A stretch of 64,000 nt of DNA from Eremococcus coleocola DSM 15696 (GCF_000428865.1 NZ_AUAT01000001.1:93383-157382); one strand, 5' to 3'. Counted from the stretch's first letter, positions 27,526 to 37,415 are shown. Numbers and translations are program-made. Notes: a model not told the origin generated them from the sequence alone.

Positions 27526-29286
27526 CTAAGGAGCTGTCCCACCTGCTTCTTCAACTTGAGCTTGATACATTTGCGCATAACTTCCCCCAGCTGCTAAGAG
27601 TGACCGATGATTACCCAATTCGACAATTTCGCCTTGGTCCAAGACTAAAATCAAATCTGCATCCATAATGGTCGATAAACGGTGGGCTACTACAATCGAC
27701 GTCCGGCCGGTTTGAACCACTTGCATAGCATGTTGAATTAAGCTCTCTGTTTCAGTATCAATATGGGAAGTGGCCTCATCCAAGATTAAAATCTTAGGGT
27801 CAGAGGCTAAAGCCCGAGCAAAAGAAATTAATTGTCGTTCACCCGAAGATAAGTCTTGACCTTTTTCAACCACTGGACTTTGGATACCCTGGTCTAACTT
27901 AGCCAAAAGGGGGCCTGCCCCTACTTTAATTAAGGCTTCTTCTACCATTTGATCACTAATCCCTGCTTGGTTCATGGAGACATTGGAAGCGATGGTACCA
28001 GTAAATAGATAAGGATCTTGTAAGACAATTCCCATATCCTGGCGCACACTTTCCCGGTTATAGTCTTGAATAACTTTCCCATCAATCCGAATTTGGCCCT
28101 TTTGGGGGTCATAAAAACGGAATAATAAATTAATAATGGATGACTTCCCAGACCCGGTATGGCCCACCAAGGCAACCTTCTGCCCTTCTTGCACAGAAAA
28201 AGTAATATCTTTCAGGATATAATTATCCCCGTCATAAGCAAAGGATACATGATCAAAGTCAATATCTGCTTGCTTTATGGTCAAGCTAGCCTCTTGGTCC
28301 ACTTCAACTGGTTGGTCTAAGAGTTCAAACACCCGTTTGGCTGCAGCTAAGGCTTGTTGAACCTGGGTCATCATCCGTACAATCATAGTAATCGGGTCAA
28401 AGAGACGGCTAACATAATTGATGAGCATATAGATTACCCCAACTGAAAAGCCTAATATTCTTTGGTTAAAACGAATCCCAATCATCGCCATAATCGCAAA
28501 TAGAACAAGGTTTTTGAGTAACTCAGATAAGTTCCAAGATAAAAAGGCATCAGTGAATAAGTATTTCTTTTGCGAATTGAGGTATGCATCATTATCTTGA
28601 TCATATGCATCAACCATATATTTTTGGCGACCGAATATCTGAACAATTCCAATCCCATTCACTAGCTCAGCTACATGACTATTTAAGTTGGAATAGGATT
28701 CACGCATGGCGGTATTGACCGGTCCAATGATCCGACTATAGGTGAGTTGCCAAAGGATAATAATTGGAATCAGTACCAATAAGGCTAAGGCAATCCACCC
28801 ATTGATGCGGGCAATGGCCCAATAGGCCCCAATCACAGTTAAGGCATTAATCAAGACATTATTGGCAAAGACAGCAAAGAAATTATTTAAAATCACTTCG
28901 GTATCATTCACCACCCGGGTAGCAACCTTTCCGGCCGGCTTATCATCAAAATAAGAGACAGGTAACTTCTGCATATGAGCATGGGCCTGATCACGGAGAA
29001 TCTTCCCAATTCGATTGGTCATATGTCTTAAAAGGACTGCTCCTGAAAAAGACAGTATTAAATTTAAAATCTGCAAGCCCATATAAATTCCGAAAAACTG
29101 GGTTAATTCAGCGAGTGGGACTTGACTGCCCTCCCTATAGGCATGAGTCAACCGGTCAATCAATTTGGAAGCAAACATAGGTAAATATACTGAGATTGCA
29201 ATAGCTGACACAAGGAGTAAAAGTCCTATAAGTAAGCTTTGCCATTCATAAATAAAATAAGCGGACAAACGTTTAACGAGTTTCAT
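27526..29286 (-). CDS. ABC exporter half-transporter with the canonical ATP site (second subunit)
   Basis: The 586-residue protein has an N-terminal six-helix ABC exporter domain and a C-terminal nucleotide-binding domain. That domain has Walker A GHTGSGKSS, the non-canonical signature LSSGERQ, and Walker B ILILDEATSHID with the catalytic glutamate. It pairs with the upstream gene, overlapping it by 14 bases. Relatives are LmrCD, YheIH, BmrCD and EfrAB multidrug pumps. The signature-poor but glutamate-containing half complements its partner, which gives one working ATP site. Substrates are not predictable. Confidence 0.93.
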   Translation of the reverse strand: MKLVKRLSAYFIYEWQSLLIGLLLLVSAIAISVYLPMFASKLIDRLTHAYREGSQVPLAELTQFFGIYMGLQILNLILSFSGAVLLRHMTNRIGKILRDQAHAHMQKLPVSYFDDKPAGKVATRVVNDTEVILNNFFAVFANNVLINALTVIGAYWAIARINGWIALALLVLIPIIILWQLTYSRIIGPVNTAMRESYSNLNSHVAELVNGIGIVQIFGRQKYMVDAYDQDNDAYLNSQKKYLFTDAFLSWNLSELLKNLVLFAIMAMIGIRFNQRILGFSVGVIYMLINYVSRLFDPITMIVRMMTQVQQALAAAKRVFELLDQPVEVDQEASLTIKQADIDFDHVSFAYDGDNYILKDITFSVQEGQKVALVGHTGSGKSSIINLLFRFYDPQKGQIRIDGKVIQDYNRESVRQDMGIVLQDPYLFTGTIASNVSMNQAGISDQMVEEALIKVGAGPLLAKLDQGIQSPVVEKGQDLSSGERQLISFARALASDPKILILDEATSHIDTETESLIQHAMQVVQTGRTSIVVAHRLSTIMDADLILVLDQGEIVELGNHRSLLAAGGSYAQMYQAQVEEAGGTAP

Positions 29287-31021
29287 AAGGACTCACCTCC
29301 TTAAGATAACCCTGCCGACGAGCCTGGGCTTGATACCAGCCATCCTGACTTATCAACTCCTGATGGGAGCCCTGTTGAATAATCTTACCCTGGTCTAACA
29401 CCAGAATTAAATCAGCCTCTTCTACAGCTGATAGGCGATGACTGACAATAATCTTAATTTGGTCTTGGGCCTGGGCTTTTAAGTTGTCAATAATTTGACT
29501 TTCTGTTTTCGCATCAACCGCTGATAAAGAATCGTCTAAGATAAGTAAATCACCTTGAGCTAGAAAAGCCCGGGCTAAGGAAACTCTTTGTTTTTGTCCC
29601 CCCGAAATGGCGACCCCTTTCTCACCAATCATAGTATCTAAACCTTGGTTAAGATTGACAATATCTTTTTTGAAGTCTGCGGCAATAATGGCTTGATCAA
29701 GTGAACTTTCATCTGCTTGCGGATTGGAAAAATAAATATTATCCGCTACCGATTTAGAAAAAAGAATGTGTTCTTGCGGAACATAAGCCACTAATGATTC
29801 ATATTGACTGAGATCAAAGTTTTCAATTGACTGACCATTAATCAGAATTTCCCCCTGGTGACTTAAGGAATATTGTCGGAGTAACTGCCGGATTAAACTT
29901 GACTTACCTGCTCCGGTTTTACCCACTAAGCCCAGAGTCTGACCTTTACTTATTTTAAAAGAAATATGATCTAGGCTTTTAAGTTTAGCACCAGGATAGG
30001 TAAAGGAATAATCCCTAAATTCAATTTGTTCAATCTGACTAATCGGTAGATTCCCCTCTTGGTCAGGCTCCCCTTTTTCTGTCTGTAAGGTAGTTAACTT
30101 ACCGTAAGAAATCATAGCTTGTCGATACATCACAATAATTTCAGATAACCCCCAAATTGACATATGAAACATACCTAAGTACATTTGAACCGCCACTAGT
30201 TGCCCCAAGGTTACCTGACCCTGGCCTAAAAGATAGCCGCCATAAGTCAAAGAAATTGCTAAACTGAGTCCCCCAAAAATATTAGGAACTGATCCGAAGG
30301 TGGCAAAATATGGGTTCAACCGGTCTGCTTGGGCGACCACATCCTGGGTCCGATTGGCAAAATTTGTCTGTAAGGTCTCGGATTGACCGAAAGCCCGCAT
30401 CACACGGACCCCCTCGACTGACTCTAATACTTCTTGGTTTAGGGCGACTACCGCATCCCGTTTTTGATCGTAAAGGCGGTCAAAAGTCTGACTTACATAA
30501 TACATAATCACTGAAAAAAGGATGAAAGGACTCAGAGAAATTAAAACCAATTTAGCTGGATATAATAGGAGCATTACCACAAAAACCGCAACACACCGGA
30601 AGCAATCTCCGACTACCATCATAAACCCATAGCCAAGAAAGTCCCCCACCATATCCATATCTGAAGACAAGCGGGTAATTAAATCTCCTGACCGGAAGCG
30701 TTCATAGAAGGGGGCCCTAAAGCCTAACAAACGTTTAAAAAAATGATGGCGTAAATCTTTAACATAAGTATAAGCATTTCCTAAAATAAGAATAACCCAG
30801 GATAAATCCACCAAATATAAAGTGACAATTGCCAATAAAAAAGTAAGCATCAGGGTCATCAACCGCTGATTAGATAATTGATTAGCCACGACCGTATCAA
30901 CAAATGTTTCAACCACCCGGTTAGGAACCATCCCAATCAGATTAGATAGCATGGCAAAGAGCGTGGCCAAACCATAAGTGATCGGCTTGCTGCGCATATA
31001 TGCCCATAAATCCTTTAACAT
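29273..31021 (-). CDS. ABC exporter half-transporter with a degenerate ATP site (first subunit)
   Basis: The 582-residue half-transporter has six membrane segments and a nucleotide-binding domain. Walker A is GKTGAGKSS, and the signature ISGGQKQR is nearly canonical. Walker B ends LLILDDSLSAVD, with aspartate in place of the catalytic glutamate. That substitution marks the degenerate half of heterodimeric exporters. It is the first gene of a two-gene operon whose 330-base leader holds a leader peptide, an attenuator hairpin and competing structures, described separately. Confidence 0.93.
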   Translation of the reverse strand: MLKDLWAYMRSKPITYGLATLFAMLSNLIGMVPNRVVETFVDTVVANQLSNQRLMTLMLTFLLAIVTLYLVDLSWVILILGNAYTYVKDLRHHFFKRLLGFRAPFYERFRSGDLITRLSSDMDMVGDFLGYGFMMVVGDCFRCVAVFVVMLLLYPAKLVLISLSPFILFSVIMYYVSQTFDRLYDQKRDAVVALNQEVLESVEGVRVMRAFGQSETLQTNFANRTQDVVAQADRLNPYFATFGSVPNIFGGLSLAISLTYGGYLLGQGQVTLGQLVAVQMYLGMFHMSIWGLSEIIVMYRQAMISYGKLTTLQTEKGEPDQEGNLPISQIEQIEFRDYSFTYPGAKLKSLDHISFKISKGQTLGLVGKTGAGKSSLIRQLLRQYSLSHQGEILINGQSIENFDLSQYESLVAYVPQEHILFSKSVADNIYFSNPQADESSLDQAIIAADFKKDIVNLNQGLDTMIGEKGVAISGGQKQRVSLARAFLAQGDLLILDDSLSAVDAKTESQIIDNLKAQAQDQIKIIVSHRLSAVEEADLILVLDQGKIIQQGSHQELISQDGWYQAQARRQGYLKEVSPYETR

Positions 31022-31050
31022 AGGGACCTCTTTTCTAAGTAAATTTGCAT

Positions 31051-31127
31051 AAAAAACACCTATTCATAGAGTTATAATCTCCACAAATAGGCGCTCTTGA
31101 CAGAAAATTGGTGTAGGGGTACACCAA
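31051..31127 (-). promoter_or_regulatory. Attenuator: terminator, central hairpin and 3' antiterminator strand
   Basis: On the minus strand CGCCTATT (31086-31093) pairs with AATAGGTG (31057-31064) and is followed by TTTTTT (31051-31056), an intrinsic terminator 30 bases before the exporter ATG. The loop side of its left arm contains TGTGGAGA (31078-31085). That is the exact complement of TCTCCACA (31144-31151) inside the leader peptide gene. Between them sits a perfect 8-bp hairpin, TTGGTGTA-CCCC-TACACCAA (31108-31127). Pairing of the two distant 8-mers would enclose this hairpin and hinder the terminator. Confidence 0.75.
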
Positions 31128-31130
31128 GAC

Positions 31131-31187
31131 CTAAATATCAATGTGTGGAGAATTTAACTGCATTGTATTTTGAATTACTTTGATCAT
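31131..31187 (-). CDS. 18-residue leader peptide of the ABC exporter operon
   Basis: ATG 31187 lies eight bases after a perfect AGGAGG (31195-31200), stronger than most ribosome sites in the window. The frame encodes MIKVIQNTMQLNSPHIDI and stops at TAG 31131-31133. Codons 12-15 (N-S-P-H) overlap TCTCCACA, the left strand of the predicted antiterminator. A ribosome finishing the peptide would mask it and permit termination; a ribosome stalled earlier would free it. This is the logic described for BmrB ahead of the B. subtilis bmrCD exporter. The peptide sequence itself is not one I recognise. Confidence 0.75.
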   Translation of the reverse strand: MIKVIQNTMQLNSPHIDI

Positions 31188-31220
31188 ATTAAACCCTCCT
31201 CTTCAATAGATATTAACTGT

Positions 31221-31249
31221 ATTTTAACCCTTTTCTTAATTTTAGTAAA
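31221..31249 (-). promoter_or_regulatory. Probable promoter of the leader peptide-exporter transcript
   Basis: On the minus strand TTTACT (31244-31249) and TAAAAT (31221-31226) are separated by 17 bases. Transcription would begin about 27 bases before the leader peptide ATG. Confidence 0.5.
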
Positions 31250-31362
31250 GATAAATTTGCATTTTTATTAGAAAATACAGCTGTTTTTAATCAATTACTT
31301 AATAATAAATGTTATGAGCTATAATCAAATTAGGATAGCTAAGTATAAAATATTCTAAATAA

Positions 31363-31686
31363 CTAAGCCTGAATGGCTTGCCCATCTTTTTCAAAAATAT
31401 ATATAGGTTCATCCCGGCTCGCATCATAGCTCACCCGTAAATCATGGCCATCAAAGAACCACTCATCACTGGCTTCAACAAAGAATAAATAACCATCTTT
31501 TGCTTGGAACTGAGCTACTGGATTCTGTGGTTGACTTAACTCGATAGCCAAGCCAAAGGAATCAGTCACTGGTGAATCACCATAAATCCGGTTGCGAAAT
31601 CGTACTCCTATACCTGTGGGTTCCTGCGGCATCCCTACAGATTCCTTAAACCATTGGCCCGCTTTTTCTTCAATAATTATTTTCAT
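31363..31686 (-). CDS. HesB/IscA-fold protein without cysteines (YneR-like)
   Basis: The 107-residue protein follows the HesB-like core seen in YneR-type proteins (GVRFRNRIYGDSP, then FGLAIELSQP and YLFFVEASDEWFFDGHDLRVSYDA). It has none of the three cysteines with which A-type iron-sulfur carriers bind clusters, so it is unlikely to carry one. Function is unknown. It lies 61 bases downstream of liaR in the same direction and could be read from the lia promoter. Confidence 0.75.
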   Translation of the reverse strand: MKIIIEEKAGQWFKESVGMPQEPTGIGVRFRNRIYGDSPVTDSFGLAIELSQPQNPVAQFQAKDGYLFFVEASDEWFFDGHDLRVSYDASRDEPIYIFEKDGQAIQA

Positions 31687-31747
31687 GTCATACCACTCCT
31701 TAAAGACTCATTATAGAACAAGTTCTTAAGTTGGCACAGGAATTTGC

Positions 31748-32383
31748 CTAGTCTTCGACTAGTTTATGCTGATAAGCATAAATTGTTGCTTGCGTCCGGT
31801 CAGAAACTTCTAATTTAGCAAGTATATTAGACACATGGGTCTTTACGGTTTTCAAAGTAATAAATAATTCATCTGCAATTTCCTGATTAGAGTAACCTTT
31901 AGCAATCAAGAGTAAGACTTCATATTCACGCCGCGTTAATTCATCGTGGAGCTGAGGTTGACTATCCTTGATATCTTTAGCCAATAAAATGTCATTGACT
32001 TCATCGTCCATAACTTGTTCACCCGAATAAGTTTCTCGGATTGCTTCCGCAATTTCCTTGGCTGATGAAGTTTTTAATATATAGGATTTTGCACCAGCTT
32101 CCAAGGCTGGATAGACTTTCTCATCATCTAGGAAGGAAGTCACAATGATTATTTTAGCCTGGGGCCAATCTTGCATTATCCGTTGTGTCGCTTCAATCCC
32201 ATCCATGACGTCCATGACCAAATCCATCAAAATAATATCCGGCTTTAGCTCAACCGCTAAATGGTAGCCTTCCAAACCATTGGCCGCCTCACCAATCACT
32301 TCAATATCATCTTGAATGGATAAATAGCTAGATACTCCCAGCCGAACCATTTCATGATCATCAACTAATATCACTTTAATCAT
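31748..32383 (-). CDS. liaR: LiaR/VraR-type response regulator
   Basis: The 211-residue regulator has a receiver domain with phospho-acceptor D54 ([13 protein letters not shown]) and a C-terminal LuxR-type helix-turn-helix ([27 protein letters not shown] in separated parts). It is last in liaF-liaS-liaR with 4-base overlaps. In relatives, LiaR responds to cell-wall stress from lipid II-binding antibiotics and antimicrobial peptides. Confidence 0.93.
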   Translation of the reverse strand: MIKVILVDDHEMVRLGVSSYLSIQDDIEVIGEAANGLEGYHLAVELKPDIILMDLVMDVMDGIEATQRIMQDWPQAKIIIVTSFLDDEKVYPALEAGAKSYILKTSSAKEIAEAIRETYSGEQVMDDEVNDILLAKDIKDSQPQLHDELTRREYEVLLLIAKGYSNQEIADELFITLKTVKTHVSNILAKLEVSDRTQATIYAYQHKLVED

Positions 32384-33465
32384 ACTGTGCCTCTTTCTAT
32401 TTGCATCGGTCTAGTTTTAGGAATCGAAATAATAATGGCTGTGCCTTGTTTTGGTAGAGTACGGATCCGTAATTGGCCACCTAAACTTTTGACCCGTTCT
32501 TCAATATTAGCCAGGCCATAGTTACCCGCATTGCGTAATTTTTCTAGGTCAAAACCAATGCCGTCATCAATGACCCTTAAGTCTACACTATCGGGGCTCG
32601 CTTCAAGATAAACATCCAACTGGCTAGCCTGAGCATGGCGGAGCGTGTTGGAAATTGATTCTTGGGCAATCCGGAAAAGATGATCTTCAATCCCCGAGTC
32701 TAACCGAATACTAGGATCTAGTTGCCAGTTAATGGTAATCGGCACCCGTCCTTGTAATTCTTTAAGAATCTGTTCCAAGCCCTCAGTTAACCGCCTGTCC
32801 CTCAATTCAACCGGACGTAAATGTAATAGGAGCGCCCGCATTTCAGTTTGTCCCCTAGCAATCACTTGGTCAATCCTAGCCACAGCTTGCTTAAGTTTTT
32901 CTGGAGCTAGGTCATCCATGCCCTCATTCAAAGCTGAAAGCATCATGGTTGCCGCAAACAAATCTTGACTAACCGAATCATGTAATTCTCGGGCAATCCT
33001 GCCCCGCTCCCCTTCAATAATCTCTTCTTTGGTATCTTGGCCAACAAAGGTTGGAGCAGCTGAATATTCTTGAATATCACTGGATAATTGAATCAATTTT
33101 TGTCTTAAGTCTTCAATATCCTGATAAAGACTAATCATCTGATTGCTCGCCCCCTTTTTCTGATTGGTTTCAGAAAAAATAGTATGGTTATATTTCCCCA
33201 TGACTAACCAATTAAGCCGAGCCTGGATATCTTCATAAGGTTGATTAATTTGCAAACTATAAATTGAAGCATAGAAAGCTGCAATTAATATAATCGCCGC
33301 TAGTAACAAAGCGGTTAAAGGTAAGTCAAATGCTTTTAGGTCCCAGAACTGCTGAAAGCTCAGGAGATCAAGCCCCCAAATAAAGAAAGCTAATAAAGCA
33401 AGTAATGGTACAAATAACATGAGTAGTTGTTGGGCAAAAATAAGAAGCCACAGCCGTCCTTTCAT
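32380..33465 (-). CDS. liaS: LiaS/VraS-type sensor histidine kinase
   Basis: The 361-residue kinase has two membrane segments in its first 70 residues with only a tiny outside loop, typical of intramembrane-sensing kinases. H162 in [16 protein letters not shown] is the phosphorylation site of the HisKA_3 class. A HATPase domain with DDGIGFD and [14 protein letters not shown] motifs ([11 protein letters not shown]) closes the protein. It overlaps both liaR and liaF by four bases. LiaF is expected to restrain it in the absence of wall stress. Confidence 0.93.
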   Translation of the reverse strand: MKGRLWLLIFAQQLLMLFVPLLALLAFFIWGLDLLSFQQFWDLKAFDLPLTALLLAAIILIAAFYASIYSLQINQPYEDIQARLNWLVMGKYNHTIFSETNQKKGASNQMISLYQDIEDLRQKLIQLSSDIQEYSAAPTFVGQDTKEEIIEGERGRIARELHDSVSQDLFAATMMLSALNEGMDDLAPEKLKQAVARIDQVIARGQTEMRALLLHLRPVELRDRRLTEGLEQILKELQGRVPITINWQLDPSIRLDSGIEDHLFRIAQESISNTLRHAQASQLDVYLEASPDSVDLRVIDDGIGFDLEKLRNAGNYGLANIEERVKSLGGQLRIRTLPKQGTAIIISIPKTRPMQIERGTV

Positions 33466-34211
33466 AAGAAAATCACCTCAATATCTCCAAAAGCAACCGA
33501 AATAATTAACTTAATCCGGCGTTGATTTTTCTCATAGTCCGGGGTCAACCAGCGGAAATTTTCCATCAATAGTTGATACTTTTCCTGCTCAAAAACTACT
33601 TTACCTGACATAATTGAAATATTTAAGTGAATACCCAAGTCTTTTGGAATAATAATCCGGGTATTCCCAAAAAGCTTACGTATCATCACAACATTCTCAC
33701 CTTGAGGCATAACAGCATTACCTAGATCGATGATATCATTGCCGCCAATATAAACTAAATTAATATCATCCCACTCAAAAATCGTTTGATGATTACTTAA
33801 AGAATCTTTGATATTTTGTTTTCTTAAGAGATGAACCTGGCCATGCTGGGGTGCCCTTAATTGAAGACCTCGATAGTAAGTCGACCGATTTAAAGGCCGC
33901 AGATAAGCTTGATCAAAATGTAGCAAACTATTTCCTTCATCGGTTGAAAACAATAAATAGACGATAATTAACATGGCGGCTGCCAACCAAAATGATTTAG
34001 TGGCTAGAAGGGCTGACAACATCAGAAACAAGCTCATTAAAGTCAAAATAATCCTTGGTATCCGTGCTTCAAAGAAAAGAGAGGCAACTAATAATATAGC
34101 TCCAAGAGCAAATACAATTAAGAAATGCCCATTCATTAAAATTTCTAAAAAGATCAGCAAAATCGAGAATAATAAGACAATAAAAATATTTCGCTTTAAT
34201 AATGACTTCAT
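33462..34211 (-). CDS. liaF: LiaF-like negative regulator
   Basis: The 249-residue protein has four closely spaced membrane segments in the first 90 residues. A beta-rich C-terminal domain follows (DINLVYIGGNDIIDLGNAV, then RKLFGNTRIIIPKDLGIHLNISIMSG in parts), as in the LiaF/VraT family. It is first in the liaFSR operon and is probably the sensor-side inhibitor of LiaS. A clear promoter lies just upstream. Confidence 0.9.
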   Translation of the reverse strand: MKSLLKRNIFIVLLFSILLIFLEILMNGHFLIVFALGAILLVASLFFEARIPRIILTLMSLFLMLSALLATKSFWLAAAMLIIVYLLFSTDEGNSLLHFDQAYLRPLNRSTYYRGLQLRAPQHGQVHLLRKQNIKDSLSNHQTIFEWDDINLVYIGGNDIIDLGNAVMPQGENVVMIRKLFGNTRIIIPKDLGIHLNISIMSGKVVFEQEKYQLLMENFRWLTPDYEKNQRRIKLIISVAFGDIEVIFL

Positions 34212-34236
34212 AGGCCACCTCCCTGTGCTCTCCTAT

Positions 34237-34265
34237 ATTTTACTTTAGCCCTAGGGAGCCTGCAA
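34237..34265 (-). promoter_or_regulatory. liaFSR promoter
   Basis: On the minus strand TTGCAG (34260-34265) and TAAAAT (34237-34242) with a 17-base spacer lie 26 bases before liaF. The spacer contains the partial palindrome CTCCCTAGGG, a possible regulator site. Confidence 0.65.
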
Positions 34266-34363
34266 GGCCTTCAAAAGATTTCACCCTTATTAATAATAAA
34301 ATTTTGGAATTATTTATATCCAGAGTTAAAGCAAGTTTTGATTCCCTTTAATTTTTTTCCAAA

Positions 34364-34441
34364 TAAAAAAACCTAATCCTTACGCGCAGATTGACTTTTG
34401 ACTCAACAAAAGCCTACCTAATAGCGCCAGCGGACTAGGTT
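34364..34441 (-). terminator. greA terminator
   Basis: AACCTAGTCC pairs with GGATTAGGTT and the tail is TTTTTT. The loop is about 50 bases and contains a weaker inner stem. Confidence 0.75.
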
Positions 34442-34462
34442 ACTTGATACTATTTATTTTCC

Positions 34463-34942
34463 TTAAATTTTTTCAATATTGGTGATTTCTACATCGAAAG
34501 CTCCACCAGGAGATTCGATTGAAACAATTTGTCCCAATTTTTTTCCAATCAGTGATTTGGCAATAGGGGAATCATTAGAAATTTTGAATTCCATTGGATC
34601 TGCTTCAGCTGATCCAACAATAATGTAGGATTCTTCATCACCATCAGGTAATTCTTTAAACGTAACTTTCCGACCTAAAGAAACTTCATCTTCATCAACA
34701 TGCTTATCATCGATAATTTCAGCAAAGCGAATCATGTTTTCAATGGTAGCAATGCGACCTTCAAGCATGGCTTGTTCGTCTTTGGCAGCTTCATATTCTG
34801 AGTTTTCAGATAAATCACCAAATGAACGAGCAATCTTGATTCGTTCAATAATTTCTTTACGACGGTTTACTTTTAAATCTTCTAATTCAAGTTCCAATTT
34901 TTCCTTTCCCTCAAGGGTCATAGGATATACTTTTTCGTCCAT
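34463..34942 (-). CDS. greA: Transcript cleavage factor GreA
   Basis: The start is ATG 34942 ([17 protein letters not shown]), with AGAGAGGA upstream; the longer frame is not needed. The 159-residue protein has the N-terminal coiled coil with the acidic tip [12 protein letters not shown], and a C-terminal FKBP-like domain. It rescues backtracked RNA polymerase. It lies 22 bases after udk, as in Bacillus, and they are probably cotranscribed. Confidence 0.98.
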   Translation of the reverse strand: MDEKVYPMTLEGKEKLELELEDLKVNRRKEIIERIKIARSFGDLSENSEYEAAKDEQAMLEGRIATIENMIRFAEIIDDKHVDEDEVSLGRKVTFKELPDGDEESYIIVGSAEADPMEFKISNDSPIAKSLIGKKLGQIVSIESPGGAFDVEITNIEKI

Positions 34943-34964
34943 GGGTCTATATTTCCTCTCTAAC

Positions 34965-35594
34965 TTAACCATTCACATGATTGAGAATGGTTGCAACTTT
35001 GGTTGTTAACAAATCGATTGCCACTTGGTTATAACCACCTTCGGGCACAATTATATCGGCGTAGCGTTTTTGGGGCTCCACAAATTGATGGTGCATAGGT
35101 TTAACCACATCCACGTATTGGTTAATTACGGAATCAATCGACCGCCCCCGTTCCTTAATGTCTCGTAGAATTCGACGACATAAACGAATATCATCATCTG
35201 TATCGACGTAGACTTTGATATCCATCAAGTTACGTAAACGAACATCATCTAAAATAAGAATACCTTCAACAATAATAACTTCTCGTGATTCTAGGAATTG
35301 AAATTCACCTGTCCGTGTAAAACTAGCAAAATCATACACAGGCATTTCTACCCCACCACCTTTAATTAAGGTAGTTAAATGTTGGAAAAATAAATCATTA
35401 TCGAAAGCAAGTGGATGGTCATAGTTCACCTGACGTCTTTGTTCCATACTTAGATCAGATTGGTCCCTGTAATATGAATCTTGTTGTAATAATAAAACGG
35501 ATAAGTCCGAAAAATTTTCTACAATTTGTCGGCTTACACTCGACTTACCCGAACCAGATCCCCCGGTGACACCTATGACAATGGGCTGTGCCAT
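34965..35594 (-). CDS. udk: Uridine kinase
   Basis: The start is ATG 35594 ([19 protein letters not shown]), seven bases after GGAGG; the preceding TTG is a weaker alternative. The 209-residue enzyme phosphorylates uridine and cytidine in nucleoside salvage. The P-loop GGSGSGKSS, the substrate segment [25 protein letters not shown] in parts, and the [12 protein letters not shown] lid are all present. It stands in the conserved mltG-udk-greA order. Confidence 0.97.
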   Translation of the reverse strand: MAQPIVIGVTGGSGSGKSSVSRQIVENFSDLSVLLLQQDSYYRDQSDLSMEQRRQVNYDHPLAFDNDLFFQHLTTLIKGGGVEMPVYDFASFTRTGEFQFLESREVIIVEGILILDDVRLRNLMDIKVYVDTDDDIRLCRRILRDIKERGRSIDSVINQYVDVVKPMHHQFVEPQKRYADIIVPEGGYNQVAIDLLTTKVATILNHVNG

Positions 35595-35748
35595 CAAGCT
35601 CCCTCCTTAATCAAAAACAGAAGTGAGACTAGGAAACCTAATCTCACCGAATGTTTTACATTTGGTTGTTCTAAACATCCAATTAATAATGATAGTATAC
35701 TATAACTTTCAAAAAAAGCTATAGTAAATTGCTTCTATAAATAAAAAT

Positions 35749-36984
35749 TTATTGATTTGATTCATCTTGGTTATCACTTGCTTGTTCTTCTTGGTTGCTT
35801 CCACCAGTACTTTCAGATGAATCATTAACATATTGTTCCACTAAGGCATTATGCTCTTCTATCGTTGTTGAATAATATATTTTTTGCGTTTCAATATCTG
35901 CAACAAAATAATAATATTCATTCCAAGTTGGATAAATAGCTGCAACAATGGCTGTCTTCGACGGGCTATTCATAGGTCCTGGTGCAAGTCCGGTATTTTT
36001 GTATAAATTATAGGGTGAATCTACTTCTAAATCATCATATGTCACTTTTTCCTTATGCACTCCTAAGGCGTATAAGACTGAAATATCAGATTGAAGTGGC
36101 ATTTCCGCCGCTATCCGATTATAGAAGACACCTGATACTAGGCCACGATCTTCCTCAGTCACCGCTTCACGTTCAATCAAGGAGGCTAAGGTCAGAACTT
36201 GATGATAATTTAAGGTAGTATTGACTAAATCATCTTTTAATTCTTGATAAACTAAGTTTGAAGCAGCGACCATATCTTCAATCAATTCTTGGGCAGACAT
36301 CCCTGCAAAATAATCATAGGTTGCCGGATACAGATACCCCTCTAAAGGCACCTTCATTCCACTGGTATCTGCTAAACCTTCTAGCAAGGAAGGATATTTC
36401 TTCCTTAACTGCTCTAAATAGTCTTCGTTTTTTAATTCTTTCATGAAATCATCGGCCGAAATAGCAGTGTTTTCCCCTACCATCTCAGCAATTTGGTCTG
36501 CAGTCATCCCCTCAACCACGGTTAACTTAGTATCTGCATCAACAAAGATAGGTTCTCCTCCAGCCTGAATGGTTTCCATTACCTTAGCCGCATTCATATC
36601 CTTAGAGAACTCATAATGACCAGCTTGAAGTGCTTTATCATTATTAAAACGCATATAATAGTTAAAAATTTGACTATTTTTAATGATCCCAGCGTCTTGT
36701 AAAATTTGAGTCACATCTTTGGTAGACGAATTAACTGGAATCGTGACAGCAACTGTCTCGTGATTATTGGGATCCATAGCTTTTAAGGCATCATTTACAT
36801 ACCAGAACCCCAAACCAGCCCCAATAATTACTAGGACAACCAGGCCTAAAACTAAGTATTTTAAAATTCGATTCGTTAAACGTTGTTCTTGTTTGACTTG
36901 TTTTTCTTTGTCTCGCGCTTGTTTGCGCGCTTCTTGCCACCGTTCTTTGAATGACAGATTGGACTTTTCTTCTTTCTTGGTCAT
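35749..36984 (-). CDS. mltG: Endolytic murein transglycosylase MltG
   Basis: The start is ATG 36984 (MTKKEEKSNLSFKERW), behind AGAGGAG. The 411-residue protein has a basic cytoplasmic N-terminus of about 45 residues, one membrane helix (residues about 46-66), a LysM-like region, and the YceG catalytic domain outside. The catalytic glutamate is in SLIEREAVTEEDRGLVSGVFYNR, a conserved stretch. A Glu/Ser/Gln-rich tail ends the protein. MltG cuts nascent glycan strands and sets their length. The neighbour order alaS-ireB-ruvX-yrzB-mltG-udk-greA is ancestral. Confidence 0.96.
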   Translation of the reverse strand: MTKKEEKSNLSFKERWQEARKQARDKEKQVKQEQRLTNRILKYLVLGLVVLVIIGAGLGFWYVNDALKAMDPNNHETVAVTIPVNSSTKDVTQILQDAGIIKNSQIFNYYMRFNNDKALQAGHYEFSKDMNAAKVMETIQAGGEPIFVDADTKLTVVEGMTADQIAEMVGENTAISADDFMKELKNEDYLEQLRKKYPSLLEGLADTSGMKVPLEGYLYPATYDYFAGMSAQELIEDMVAASNLVYQELKDDLVNTTLNYHQVLTLASLIEREAVTEEDRGLVSGVFYNRIAAEMPLQSDISVLYALGVHKEKVTYDDLEVDSPYNLYKNTGLAPGPMNSPSKTAIVAAIYPTWNEYYYFVADIETQKIYYSTTIEEHNALVEQYVNDSSESTGGSNQEEQASDNQDESNQ

Positions 36985-37056
36985 ACATGCTCCTCTATCT
37001 TCTAGGATTTCCAAAATTATAACAAAAATTTCAGGAAAATACCATGCAGACAAGGA

Positions 37057-37092
37057 AAATCCCACTTTTCACTAGAAAAAGTGGGGTTTTCT
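37057..37092 (-). terminator. Terminator after the DUF1292 gene
   Basis: On the minus strand CCCCACTTTT and AAAAGTGGG pair and are followed by ATTTTCC. The gene spacing suggests it ends the alaS-downstream cluster before mltG. Confidence 0.75.
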
Positions 37093-37098
37093 TCAAAT

Positions 37099-37401
37099 TT
37101 ATTCATCATCATCTGCAAGAAATGTATTTAGGACCTCATCAATCATATCCCATTCTTCTTCAGTCTCAATCGCTTGAAGGGCACCCGTTGTCCCGTCATC
37201 CGCTTCGACATAAGAGTAGGCCTGTAATTCAATGTCTTCTTCTTCAGCCAAGCCTGCAGGGTAAATTAATACATAACTCTTATTAAAGTCAGGAGATTCA
37301 AAGGTAAATAAAATTTCATAAAGGACTTCATTACCCTCTTCATCGACAACAGTAATATATTCATGGTCATGATTGTGGTCTAATTGTGGTTGGTATTCCA
37401 T
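37099..37401 (-). CDS. DUF1292 family protein (YrzB-like)
   Basis: The 100-residue, strongly acidic protein fits DUF1292: a histidine-aspartate-rich start (DHNHDHEYITVVDEEGNEVLYEIL in parts), then SYVLIYPAG and an acidic tail. No enzyme motif or membrane segment is visible. Function is unknown. It is 14 bases after ruvX, a linkage kept across Firmicutes. Confidence 0.92.
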   Translation of the reverse strand: MEYQPQLDHNHDHEYITVVDEEGNEVLYEILFTFESPDFNKSYVLIYPAGLAEEEDIELQAYSYVEADDGTTGALQAIETEEEWDMIDEVLNTFLADDDE

Positions 37402-37415
37402 TTTATGCTCCTTTA

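Noticed and set aside
36735..37075. Several plus-strand frames of 60-100 codons opposite mltG, pnp and other large genes
   Set aside because: They are shadows of strong minus-strand genes, lack ribosome sites, and do not resemble known proteins.
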